Both the position numbers and the translations under genes were made by a program. Shown one piece after another: positions 1 to 5,506 of a stretch of 5,506 bases of DNA (within the stretch, counting starts at the first letter, position 1; each line of letters begins with the position of its first letter). The stretch is from Candidatus Omnitrophota bacterium (lineage in GTDB: Bacteria > Omnitrophota > Koll11 > Gygaellales > Profunditerraquicolaceae), in assembly GCA_026387515.1 (NCBI GenBank), contig JAPLLP010000195.1:1-5506 (forward strand), written 5' to 3'. The notes beneath the pieces were generated by a model. The model did not search any database. It worked only from the letters and a program-made list of their open reading frames with translations, and was not told the DNA's origin.

Positions 1-723
1 GTTATACATGCCGCTACCATGGGAATGGATTTTGAGACTAACGAAAATTATATTCGTGATTCGGCGATGAGCGCATTGCGTCTTGCCGAGAAAAATAAAA
101 TAGGCTCAATCGCCTTCTGCGCGCTTGGCTGCGGGGTTGGCGGTTTCCCGTTACTCTCTTCAGCCAAGATCATGGCCCAGGAGGTTTTTCGGCATTTGCG
201 CGAAGAAAAAAGCAATCTTAAAGAGATAATCTTTTGCCTTTTTGACCAGGAGGCGCTCAAAGAATTTGATAAGGGAGTGATTAAGTATCTTGAGCATATG
301 GCGGAAAAAATAACCTCCGGCCCATTTATTACCGTGGATATAATCATTGAAATCAGCGGCGGTATCGTATTGGTCAAAAGAAGTAATCCTCCATTTGGTT
401 GGGCTTTGCCAGGGGGTTTTGTTGATTACGGAGAAAGCCTGGAGCATGCCGCAGCAAGGGAGGCCAAGGAAGAGACTGGTTTGGATGTTTTGGGCCTGGA
501 GCAATTTCATACATATTCTAAACCTGGTAGAGACCCACGTTTTCATACCGTTTCCACGGTTTTCCTGGCTAAGGCAGAAGGCAGGCTCCAGGCAGGGGAT
601 GATGCTGCTAGCCTAAAAGTCGTAAACTTAGATGAAATTGAAAAGATTAACCTCGCCTTTGACCATAAAAATATCCTCAGGCATTATTCTGTGTATAAAA
701 AAGGGCAAAAGCCTGATTTTTAG
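1..723 (+). CDS. Macro domain-Nudix hydrolase fusion, probable ADP-ribose-processing enzyme (5' end outside window)
   Basis: The frame is open from base 1 to a TAG stop at 721-723, giving 240 visible codons. Visible residues 1-100 are the C-terminal two thirds of a macro domain: VIHAA at 1-5 and the phosphate-binding loop GCGVGGFP at 43-50, preceded by SIAFCALG where the family usually has a proline in place of the second Cys. Residues about 107-235 form a full Nudix domain. The Nudix box matches GX5EX7REUXEEXGU exactly (G139, E145, R153-E154, E157-E158, G160-L161), preceded by [16 protein letters not shown] and a late FDHKNIL segment resemble archaeal and bacterial ADP-ribose pyrophosphatases. 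Family knowledge: macro domains bind or deacylate ADP-ribose derivatives, and Nudix ADPRases hydrolyse ADP-ribose to AMP and ribose 5-phosphate. A joint cytosolic ADP-ribose clean-up role is inferred. An internal ATG at 19 is not the start, because coding similarity continues upstream of it. No signal peptide is visible, but the N-terminus is missing. Confidence 0.92.
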   Translation, partial: VIHAATMGMDFETNENYIRDSAMSALRLAEKNKIGSIAFCALGCGVGGFPLLSSAKIMAQEVFRHLREEKSNLKEIIFCLFDQEALKEFDKGVIKYLEHMAEKITSGPFITVDIIIEISGGIVLVKRSNPPFGWALPGGFVDYGESLEHAAAREAKEETGLDVLGLEQFHTYSKPGRDPRFHTVSTVFLAKAEGRLQAGDDAASLKVVNLDEIEKINLAFDHKNILRHYSVYKKGQKPDF

Positions 724-725
724 CC

Positions 726-786
726 ATATTTGTGCCAATCCCTCTTGAGGGATTTCGCTAAATGCGCTTTTGGCGTATATTTGTGC
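726..786. repeat. Pair of 10-base direct repeats flanking two small hairpins
   Basis: ATATTTGTGC occurs exactly at 726-735, starting three bases after the stop codon, and again at 777-786, 51 bases apart start to start. Both copies are followed by an AA within a few bases. Between them lie the inverted repeat at 737-754 and a weaker stem (762-768 with 772-778, two G-T wobbles). CTTGAG at 744-749 is also the reverse complement of CTCAAG at 786-791. The element could be a REP-like unit, a protein-binding region or chance in AT-rich DNA. Confidence 0.35.
737..754 (+). terminator. Perfect inverted repeat after the macro-Nudix gene, possible weak terminator
   Basis: AATCCCTC and GAGGGATT form a perfect 8-bp inverted repeat separated by two T, starting 14 bases after the stop codon. 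In RNA the stem would be about 7 bp with a four-base loop. Its position suits 3' processing or termination of the upstream transcript. Only three T follow before TCGC, so it is not a classic intrinsic terminator. Confidence 0.35.
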
Positions 787-788
787 TC

Positions 789-804
789 AAGAAAACGTTT
801 TCTT
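789..804. promoter_or_regulatory. Perfect 16-base palindrome, possible operator
   Basis: AAGAAAACGTTTTCTT is a perfect palindrome with a central CG and no spacer, followed by TTATTT. The AT-rich arms around a central CG are the general form of LacI-family operator sites, and it lies 18 bases upstream of the candidate -35 box at 822. As RNA it could form only a weak A-U stem, so a terminator role is less likely though not excluded. No regulator gene is visible in the window. Confidence 0.3.
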
Positions 805-821
805 TTATTTCATATTTTGTC

Positions 822-849
822 TTGTAAATCACATAAAATAGTATATACT
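822..849 (+). promoter_or_regulatory. Candidate sigma70-type promoter for the protease gene
   Basis: TTGTAA (822-827, 4 of 6 to TTGACA) and TATACT (844-849, 5 of 6 to TATAAT) are separated by 16 bases. A start near 856 would give a leader of about 150 nucleotides that contains the hairpin at 924-956. An alternative pair, TTGTAC (849-854) with TATATG (872-877) at 17-base spacing, is weaker. The surrounding AT-richness raises the chance of false matches. Confidence 0.4.
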
Positions 850-923
850 TGTACCACTAAATATAAATATATATATGGGCAATGAGTTTTCATTAGTAAA
901 GAATAAATTATAGGGTAGAGTAT

Positions 924-956
924 ATCCGCGAGGATAATGCTTTGCGGATTTTTTTT
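924..956 (+). terminator. Intrinsic terminator-like hairpin in the protease leader, possible attenuator
   Basis: Bases 924-933 pair with 940-949 in a 10-bp stem (two G-T wobbles at the inner end, six uninterrupted Watson-Crick pairs ATCCGC/GCGGAT at the base). The loop is ATAATG, and a run of eight T covers 949-956. This is the standard form of a Rho-independent terminator. It sits about 52 bases before the ATG at 1009 and downstream of the promoter candidate, so it would interrupt transcription into the protease gene. The same 5' arm can form the competing hairpin TATCC-GCGA-GGATA at 923-936. It could instead end a small RNA or late read-through from the upstream gene. Confidence 0.6.
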
Positions 957-994
957 CATAAGTTTATAAAAAGTTTAAAAAACGATTCATTATT

Positions 995-1002
995 GGAGGG
1001 GG
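995..1002 (+). promoter_or_regulatory. Strong ribosome binding site of the protease gene
   Basis: GGAGGGGG ends six bases before the ATG at 1009, and the GGAGG core is nine bases upstream of it. This purine-rich site, together with the signal-peptide-like N-terminus directly after the ATG, fixes the start of the long reading frame. Confidence 0.85.
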
Positions 1003-1008
1003 CAAAAA

Positions 1009-1101
1009 ATGAAAGTAGTAAAACTAGAAAAGAAATTATTCTTAATTAGTTTTGTGGTTTTGGTTTCAGGTTTACTCTGCGCCGACCGTTTACTGGCATT
1101 A
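1009..1101 (+). other. Signal peptide-coding region of the protease
   Basis: Residues 1-31 have a lysine-rich start (K2, K5, K8, K9), a hydrophobic core LFLISFVVLVSGLL at 10-23, and then CADRLLALS. Cleavage by signal peptidase I after C24-A25 or around A30 is plausible. C24 is preceded by LL, not by a small residue, so it does not make a convincing lipobox. Export through Sec is inferred. Confidence 0.8.
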
Positions 1102-4100
1102 TCAATAGACAAGATTAAAATTAACTCGAGCGCTAAAGTGCTCAGGAGAGGGGAAAAGGCTGGAGCTCCTCTGGGGGTTTCTGTTTTGGCACCGGGTTTA
1201 AGGCAGGATTCAGCGCGGGTCTCGGCTGTTTCAAAGTTTGTTCCCGGTGAATTTATTGTTAAGCTTAAAAAAGGAAAGTCCCTCGCGGATATCAAAAGTT
1301 TAAATGCCCATTACGGTATAGGCGCAGTTTCCAGGGTGTTTCCTGATCCGAAAGAAAAGATAGCCAAGTTAAAAGACAGGCTTACCAAATTGAATTCTGA
1401 ACATGGTTCTTGGTTCTGGCAAATGGATAAGAATTCGAAGGAATATAAAGACTACATCGCTAAGATCAACAAGGAAAAAGATGACCTCCAAGGCCAGATA
1501 AGGGAACAGGAGTCTTTGATTGCCGCCGCTCGAAATAGTTCCAAGGGCACGGGTAGCGCGGGCCTGGAAAATATTTATATTTTAAACACTCCGAAAAATG
1601 CGGATATCCTCGCTTTGGTAGACAAGTATAAAGATAACCCCGCGATAGAATACGCCGAGCCTAACTATATAGTCAACATGAACCCGGACAGAGCCCACGA
1701 TAACTGGTATTGGCAATTAGACAAGAATTCCCGGGCCTATAAAGAATATTCCGCAAAGATTAGAGAAGACAAAGATAGGGCCAAGGCAGTTGATTCCATG
1801 GCTCTTAATAAATTAGATACTCTCTCTAACAGGGTTACTCAAGCATCGCTTGAAGGTTCCACTCAAACAGGACTGGGTAATATCATTAATCCGATTCCTG
1901 CGCCGGTTATCTCTACCGGTATTGATTTGCCCCCTGTTCCTGCGGGCGGGACTACTCCAATGGGGATTCTATCCCGGGATCCTTATTATTCTACTATCAA
2001 TAGCTGGGGGCAGGGTTATGCCGATATGTGGGGCTTAAAAAGCATAAAGGCAGATTTGACCTGGGATACAACTCAGGGAGAGGGTGTGATTGTGGCTGTT
2101 GTGGATACAGGAGTAGATTATAATCACGAGGACATCAAGAACAACATGTGGAAGGACCAAAGCGGTAATTACGGTTTTGATTTTGCAAATTCGGAAGATA
2201 ATAATGGCGACGGAGATTATGACGACCCGGATGACGTAAAAGATACCGATCCCATGGATGATTGCGGGCATGGGACCCATGTGGCCGGCACTATTGCGGC
2301 AGAAGGAAATAATAACCTGGGGGTAATAGGTATAGCCCCTAAGGCAAAGATCATGGCGGTAAAAGCCCTGGACGCGGATGGAAACGGGACCCTTTCCGAT
2401 TTAGCCAAGGCAATCGTTTATGCCGCAGATAACGGCGCAAACGTAATCAATAATTCCTGGGGTGGCGTCGCAAAACCAGCCCCCAGAATCATTGCGGATG
2501 CCGTAAACCATGCGTTTGGGCTTGACGGATCAGGTAAAAATTGCGTGGTCCTGGCTGCAACCGGCAATGACGCTTGCGATGTTTCATATTATACCCCGGC
2601 TAATGTGCCGGGAGTTATTAGCGTCGGTTCGGTCGACCACAACGATAAGAGAAGTTATTTTTCAAATTATGGCTTTCCTACAGACGTAGTTGCTCCGGGT
2701 GGCTCCTGCGATTGGGAGATTGTAGCTAATAGCCCTTCTAGCGGCGGGTTTTATGCATATTGTACCGGAGAAAAAGGGCCCATGTTATATATGGAGTATA
2801 GCAAGGATGCCCCCACTAACACGATCACTATATATCTTAATAAAGGCCCAAATGGCGGGCACGTGCAATATACAAGATATAAAGATATCGAAGGCGATGA
2901 GGTAGCGGGCACAGGGGTTCTTGATACCTTTAGTTCCACGGTTCAGTATCATGTGCCTTATGCGGTTAATATCGGAGGCCCGGGTGATGAGAGATTAATA
3001 TTATTTTTAGCAGAAAATACCGCGAGTAAGGAATTTTCTTTTGATAGCCTTGTTATGTTCGGAGATACCTACGAAGAGAAACAGATCGCAGGCAATCTTA
3101 TAAACCGGAATGATACCGGCAGGGATATTTTATCCTTGCGCGCCCAGGGAACAGATATGTACGGGGATTCAATAGGTATATTTAATGAAAAATATTACCG
3201 TTCCATGGGCACCTCTATGGCTTGTCCGCATGCCTCAGGCGTAGCGGCACTTATTAAGGCTTCCCATCCCGGTTTTGGCTGGCAAGATGTTGCCGGAGCA
3301 TTAATGGCATCTAGCGATGATGTTATGGATACGGGGCGGGATGTAGAAACCGGTTTTGGCCGCATAAATGCCTTTAAGGCGGTTTCGCAACTTCCCAAGC
3401 CAGTATTAAGAATAGAGCTTAGCACTCTTACTTATAAGTTTATAAAGGAAACTCATGGTAACGGGGATGGTTATATTAATCCCGGAGAGACCGGGCAGGT
3501 ATCAACCTCTATTACCAATTTATGGGATCCCGCGCCTACCGCTGGAGTGGTAGTTTCCAGCACTAATCCTTCAGTGCATGTGGTACAGCCGAATATTAAT
3601 TTTACTAACCTTGCTAAGCGGGAATCCAGAGAATTTAACTTTGATATGACAATAGACAGCAATGCCCAGCCGCTTAGTGAGATTTGGTTTAATTTTCAGA
3701 TATCTGCCTCTGGGGATTTTAATGGCCAAGAGAAGCATTTTGTAGGTTTCGTAGTCCCCAACGTTATTGAACCTTTCCCTTCGATGAGCGGTTGGCCGCT
3801 CCCCATAAGTTATCCACCTCAATCGACCTTAGCGCTTCCCGATGCGCCATTGCTCGTTGATCTGGATAAAGACGGTAAAAGCGAGATAGTGGTGAATGAG
3901 AAGAATCAGCTTAAGGCATATCGTTTTGACGGCAGCCTTATGCCGGGTTGGCCTATAGACGCAGGCGATATTATCATGCCGCGGCAGTCAGCAGGAGATT
4001 TAGATGGCGACGGGTATCCAGAGATTGTATTTGTTGCTCCTGATATCGATTCTGATAGTAGCGGCCATCAGGTTAAGGTGTATGCCGTACGTCATGATGG

Positions 4101-5506
4101 GAGCACTCTCACCGGTTGGCCTAAGGTTCTAGGCCCTGATTCTACGGATATTTTAGCGCGCAGTGTGCCGGTCCTGGCAGATGTGGATAATGACGGCAAG
4201 TTAGAGGTAATCTTGCTCTTTACAAGAGTTGTAACGGAGCATGATAGTAAGGCCGAAGTGCATATTTGGAAATACAATGGTAGCGAGGTCACCGGATGGC
4301 CCAAAGAAATATCCATACATAAATACTGTCATTGTGGTCTCGTAGTCCCTCCCGCAGTGGCAGATTTGGATGGAGATGGCCACTTGGAAATAGTGGTGCC
4401 GCTTTATGATTTTTGGGAGGGAGAAGGTGTAGACATGCATGAAAGCAATAAGGTATTCGCCTGGCGCGCAGATGGAACAGTAGTTAGTGGCTGGCCGGTT
4501 ACTTTTGATAATAAGGAGATTCAGACCATAGCAGCCGGAGATTTGGATGGAAACGGAAAAGACGAAATAGTATTGAATCTATTAGATGTGGTTTCGTTCT
4601 CCAAGTCCGTGATCACCGTATTAAAAGGCGATGGGACGGCCATGGCCGGTTGGCCAACACCTGAAATAGACGGACATGGTTTTGCCTATGCCCGCTCAGG
4701 ATTTGCGCTCGGCGATATCAATAAAGACAATAAGCTGGAAATTGTCGCCAATATGATGTCTTTTGAAAATTCAGGTTGGGGTATTATCTATGCCTGGAGT
4801 TATGATGGCAATATAATAAACGGCTGGCCCCGGTCTTACGCCCCTAATCTCTGGGGTTTCTGGGGTTCTTATATGCCGGTGATCTGCGATATAGACTCCG
4901 ATGGGCAAAATGAGATTGTCCTTACTACTGGCGAAAGTTCAGATGCCTATTATAAAGGTTACTATGATAGCCGTTTATATGCCTGGCACGGAGATGGCTC
5001 AGCGGTTGCCTTCTTTCCAAAGGAAAGCCGGGAATGGGTTTTATGCAATCCTTCACTTGGTGATATTGACGGTGATGGCAGGGCCGAGTTAGTAATGGCT
5101 TCGGCAACCGAAGATGAAATCCATGGTGTAAACTGGGTGGGTAAACTATATGCGCTTGCTTTACCCAGCAAAGCCGATAGTATCGAATGGGGAACTGTGG
5201 GCTATAATGCCCAGCGTACCAGCCGTTATGTGCGGAACAATGAATTATCCGGAATAATTACCGATAAAATCGGGCACGCAATGGCTAATGTGGCAATTAA
5301 TTTTACGCCATCAGGACGTTCGATATCAACCGGATCTTCCGGTATTTATAGCGTTCGGAACCTTGCTGGTGGCACTTATACAATAACGCCCTATAAGTAT
5401 GGTTATGCCTTTATTCCTTCTTCCCGTACCATTACGGTAAATCAGACAATTATCAGAGGGTTAGATTTTTCCGCAGACCCCAACCATCCTCCAGTGCTTA
5501 ATGCAA
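1009..5506 (+). CDS. Secreted S8 subtilisin-like serine protease with FG-GAP/VCBS propeller and beta-sandwich modules (3' end outside window)
   Basis: One frame without a stop, 1,499 codons to the window end. Residues 1-31 form a signal peptide (KLEKK, then a hydrophobic stretch). An I9-type propeptide follows in two halves, VPGEFIVKLKKG near 78-114 and LENIYIL to IEYAEPNY at 186-220, split by a charged helical insert. The S8 domain (about 325-795) has D366 in VVDTGVDYNHED, H421 in GHGTHVAGT, the oxyanion N520 in ATGN and S736 in GTSMACPH, so it should be active. About 140 extra residues lie between APGG (562-565) and DILSLRA (706-711). After it come a beta-sandwich starting near NGDGYINPGE (818-827), eight FG-GAP/VCBS units (about 925-1408) and a carboxypeptidase-regulatory-like domain (about 1413-1490, with SGIITD, GIYSVRNLAGGTYTITP). 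The ending PNHPPVLNA is typical of the lead-in to an Ig/cadherin-like domain. Exported after propeptide removal; substrate and anchoring are unknown because the C-terminus is missing. Confidence 0.95.
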   Translation, partial: MKVVKLEKKLFLISFVVLVSGLLCADRLLALSIDKIKINSSAKVLRRGEKAGAPLGVSVLAPGLRQDSARVSAVSKFVPGEFIVKLKKGKSLADIKSLNAHYGIGAVSRVFPDPKEKIAKLKDRLTKLNSEHGSWFWQMDKNSKEYKDYIAKINKEKDDLQGQIREQESLIAAARNSSKGTGSAGLENIYILNTPKNADILALVDKYKDNPAIEYAEPNYIVNMNPDRAHDNWYWQLDKNSRAYKEYSAKIREDKDRAKAVDSMALNKLDTLSNRVTQASLEGSTQTGLGNIINPIPAPVISTGIDLPPVPAGGTTPMGILSRDPYYSTINSWGQGYADMWGLKSIKADLTWDTTQGEGVIVAVVDTGVDYNHEDIKNNMWKDQSGNYGFDFANSEDNNGDGDYDDPDDVKDTDPMDDCGHGTHVAGTIAAEGNNNLGVIGIAPKAKIMAVKALDADGNGTLSDLAKAIVYAADNGANVINNSWGGVAKPAPRIIADAVNHAFGLDGSGKNCVVLAATGNDACDVSYYTPANVPGVISVGSVDHNDKRSYFSNYGFPTDVVAPGGSCDWEIVANSPSSGGFYAYCTGEKGPMLYMEYSKDAPTNTITIYLNKGPNGGHVQYTRYKDIEGDEVAGTGVLDTFSSTVQYHVPYAVNIGGPGDERLILFLAENTASKEFSFDSLVMFGDTYEEKQIAGNLINRNDTGRDILSLRAQGTDMYGDSIGIFNEKYYRSMGTSMACPHASGVAALIKASHPGFGWQDVAGALMASSDDVMDTGRDVETGFGRINAFKAVSQLPKPVLRIELSTLTYKFIKETHGNGDGYINPGETGQVSTSITNLWDPAPTAGVVVSSTNPSVHVVQPNINFTNLAKRESREFNFDMTIDSNAQPLSEIWFNFQISASGDFNGQEKHFVGFVVPNVIEPFPSMSGWPLPISYPPQSTLALPDAPLLVDLDKDGKSEIVVNEKNQLKAYRFDGSLMPGWPIDAGDIIMPRQSAGDLDGDGYPEIVFVAPDIDSDSSGHQVKVYAVRHDGSTLTGWPKVLGPDSTDILARSVPVLADVDNDGKLEVILLFTRVVTEHDSKAEVHIWKYNGSEVTGWPKEISIHKYCHCGLVVPPAVADLDGDGHLEIVVPLYDFWEGEGVDMHESNKVFAWRADGTVVSGWPVTFDNKEIQTIAAGDLDGNGKDEIVLNLLDVVSFSKSVITVLKGDGTAMAGWPTPEIDGHGFAYARSGFALGDINKDNKLEIVANMMSFENSGWGIIYAWSYDGNIINGWPRSYAPNLWGFWGSYMPVICDIDSDGQNEIVLTTGESSDAYYKGYYDSRLYAWHGDGSAVAFFPKESREWVLCNPSLGDIDGDGRAELVMASATEDEIHGVNWVGKLYALALPSKADSIEWGTVGYNAQRTSRYVRNNELSGIITDKIGHAMANVAINFTPSGRSISTGSSGIYSVRNLAGGTYTITPYKYGYAFIPSSRTITVNQTIIRGLDFSADPNHPPVLNA
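1411..1485 (+). repeat. Helical module copy 1 (W-F-W-Q-M-D-K-N-S), inside the propeptide insert
   Basis: Residues 135-159 start with WFWQMDKNS and continue with YKDYIAKI and a lysine/glutamate-rich helix. The copy lies in the roughly 70-residue charged insert (about 115-184) that splits the I9-type propeptide. By eye, 15 of 25 positions match the second copy at residues 233-257. The pattern predicts an amphipathic helix or coiled-coil arm; the function is unknown. Confidence 0.75.
1705..1779 (+). repeat. Helical module copy 2 (W-Y-W-Q-L-D-K-N-S), in the propeptide-protease linker
   Basis: Residues 233-257 start with WYWQLDKNS and continue with YKEYSAKI and a charged helix, 98 residues after copy 1. 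The copy directly follows the end of the propeptide (AEPNYIV at 216-222). It precedes a Gly/Pro-rich linker (about 283-322) leading to the catalytic domain. Codons differ at many synonymous positions from copy 1, which points to an old duplication kept by selection on the protein. Confidence 0.75.
2701..3120 (+). other. Beta-rich insert domain within the S8 catalytic domain
   Basis: Residues about 565-704 interrupt the subtilase fold between VVAPGG and RDILSLRAQGTD. The catalytic N520 to S736 distance is 216 residues, against 66 in subtilisin BPN' (N155 to S221). The insert alternates hydrophobic and polar residues in strand-like segments (PMLYMEY, NTITIYLN, VQYHVPYAVNI, ERLILFLAEN, EFSFDSLVMFG), as in a beta-sandwich. 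C567 and C585 near its start could form a disulfide. It does not read like a PA domain. I do not recognise the family. Confidence 0.7.
3778..5232 (+). repeat. Eight-unit FG-GAP/VCBS repeat array (predicted beta-propeller)
   Basis: Calcium-loop motifs of the form DxDxDG...E(I/V/L)V begin at residues 951, 997, 1058, 1119, 1178, 1236, 1294 and 1352. Spacing settles to 58-61 residues after a shorter first interval of 46. Each unit ends with a DG(S/T)xxxGWP-type turn (GWP at 980, 1036, 1096, 1161, 1214 and 1272), with an extra GWP at 928 before the first loop and a decayed FFP at 1335-1337. The array closes with WGTVGYNAQRTSRY, similar to the closing strand of other such propellers. Family knowledge: FG-GAP/VCBS repeats build calcium-stabilised propellers used in adhesion or ligand contact. 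Unit 6 (DINKDN) is the most degenerate loop. Confidence 0.9.
5245..5479 (+). other. Carboxypeptidase-regulatory-like / CNA-B-like beta-sandwich domain
   Basis: Residues about 1413-1490 read LSGIITDKIGHAMANVAINF, then SSGIYSVRNLAGGTYTITP, YGYAFIPSSRTITV and LDFSA. This is the usual G-x-(I/V)-T-D, T-G-x-Y-x(3)-L-x-G-T-Y-T and F-x-P-x-x-R-x-(I/V)-x-V pattern of these small structural domains in extracellular proteins. It probably acts as a spacer or stalk; no catalytic role is expected. Confidence 0.75.

Larger units (their letters stand above)
724..1008. other. AT-rich intergenic region between the macro-Nudix gene and the protease gene
   Basis: No credible coding frame lies in these 285 bases. 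Base composition drops sharply in GC compared with both flanking genes. The left part carries a direct repeat and two symmetric elements. The right part carries a promoter candidate, a terminator-like hairpin and the ribosome binding site of the downstream gene. The gap length and these signals argue that the two genes are transcribed separately. Confidence 0.8.

Noticed and set aside
19..21. ATG as the start of the macro-Nudix gene
   Set aside because: The frame is open to base 1 and the residues before it (VIHAAT) belong to the macro domain core, so the true start lies upstream of the window.
875..913. Twelve-codon leader peptide (MGNEFSLVKNKL) ahead of the terminator-like hairpin
   Set aside because: No ribosome binding site precedes it, the composition is ordinary for AT-rich DNA, and there is no run of one amino acid as in classic attenuators.
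905..956. Cyclic di-GMP (GEMM-type) riboswitch suggested by the GNRA-capped stem and ATGCTTTGC
   Set aside because: The conserved GEMM core (GCAAA before the tetraloop stem and ACGCAAAGCC after it) is absent on the plus strand, and the minus-strand GCAAAGC lacks the rest of the motif.
1072..1086. Lipoprotein lipobox at C24 of the protease signal peptide
   Set aside because: The residues before Cys are GLL. The position just before Cys should be Gly, Ala or Ser, so lipidation is unlikely.
2035..2408. Minus-strand open frames across the protease gene (for example 2035-2280 and 2217-2408)
   Set aside because: They lie inside a plus-strand frame with clear conserved motifs, lack convincing ribosome binding sites and show no recognisable domain. 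The same holds for other minus-strand frames at 3195-3822, 4092-4440 and 4925-5171.
1009..5506. Protease as a broken or frameshifted pseudogene
   Set aside because: Reading every codon from 1009 to the window end gives no stop, all catalytic residues are in place and domains follow in one frame.

Overview
The window holds two same-strand genes, both cut by the window edges, separated by a 285-base AT-rich gap. The genes look bacterial: strong Shine-Dalgarno, signal peptide, standard code, moderate GC (roughly mid-40s percent by eye, AT-rich between genes). The second gene has the build of surface or secreted proteases from uncultured, Gram-negative-type bacteria: a subtilase with an I9 propeptide, a long FG-GAP/VCBS propeller and stacked beta-sandwich domains. 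Wording such as DILSLRAQGTDMYG before the GTSMACPH motif, and the GWP-type propeller repeats, remind me of Omnitrophota/Elusimicrobia-like candidate phyla. That placement is an impression from memory, not a demonstrated assignment.

Positions 1-723 encode the C-terminal part of a fusion protein: most of an ADP-ribose-binding macro domain followed by a complete Nudix hydrolase domain with a perfect Nudix box, close in style to ADP-ribose pyrophosphatases. The fusion suggests a single polypeptide that captures or frees ADP-ribose and then cleaves it.

Positions 724-1008 are non-coding. The first part (726-804) is dense in small symmetric elements: a 10-base direct repeat, a perfect 8-bp inverted repeat and a perfect 16-base AT-rich palindrome. 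The second part holds a plausible sigma70 promoter (822-849) and, between it and the protease start, a 10-bp hairpin followed by eight T (924-956). Its 5' arm can instead form a short hairpin with a GCGA tetraloop. The layout is that of an attenuated leader, or alternatively of a short terminated transcript. A strong ribosome binding site (995-1002) follows.

Positions 1009-5506 are one uninterrupted reading frame, at least 1,499 codons and still open at the window end. It encodes an exported S8 subtilase. In order it has a signal peptide, an I9-type propeptide split by a helical insert, a catalytic domain (D366/H421/N520/S736) carrying a beta-rich insert of about 140 residues before the catalytic serine, a beta-sandwich domain, an eight-unit calcium-binding FG-GAP/VCBS propeller, a carboxypeptidase-regulatory-like beta-sandwich, and the first residues of what is probably another Ig/cadherin-like domain. 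The protease and the macro-Nudix gene are probably separate transcription units with no evident functional link.

I see no tRNA, rRNA, CRISPR array, insertion sequence or attachment site. The least ordinary elements are the duplicated W-x-W-Q-x-D-K-N-S helical module in and after the propeptide, the insert in the catalytic domain, the two-state leader hairpin, and the macro-Nudix fusion.
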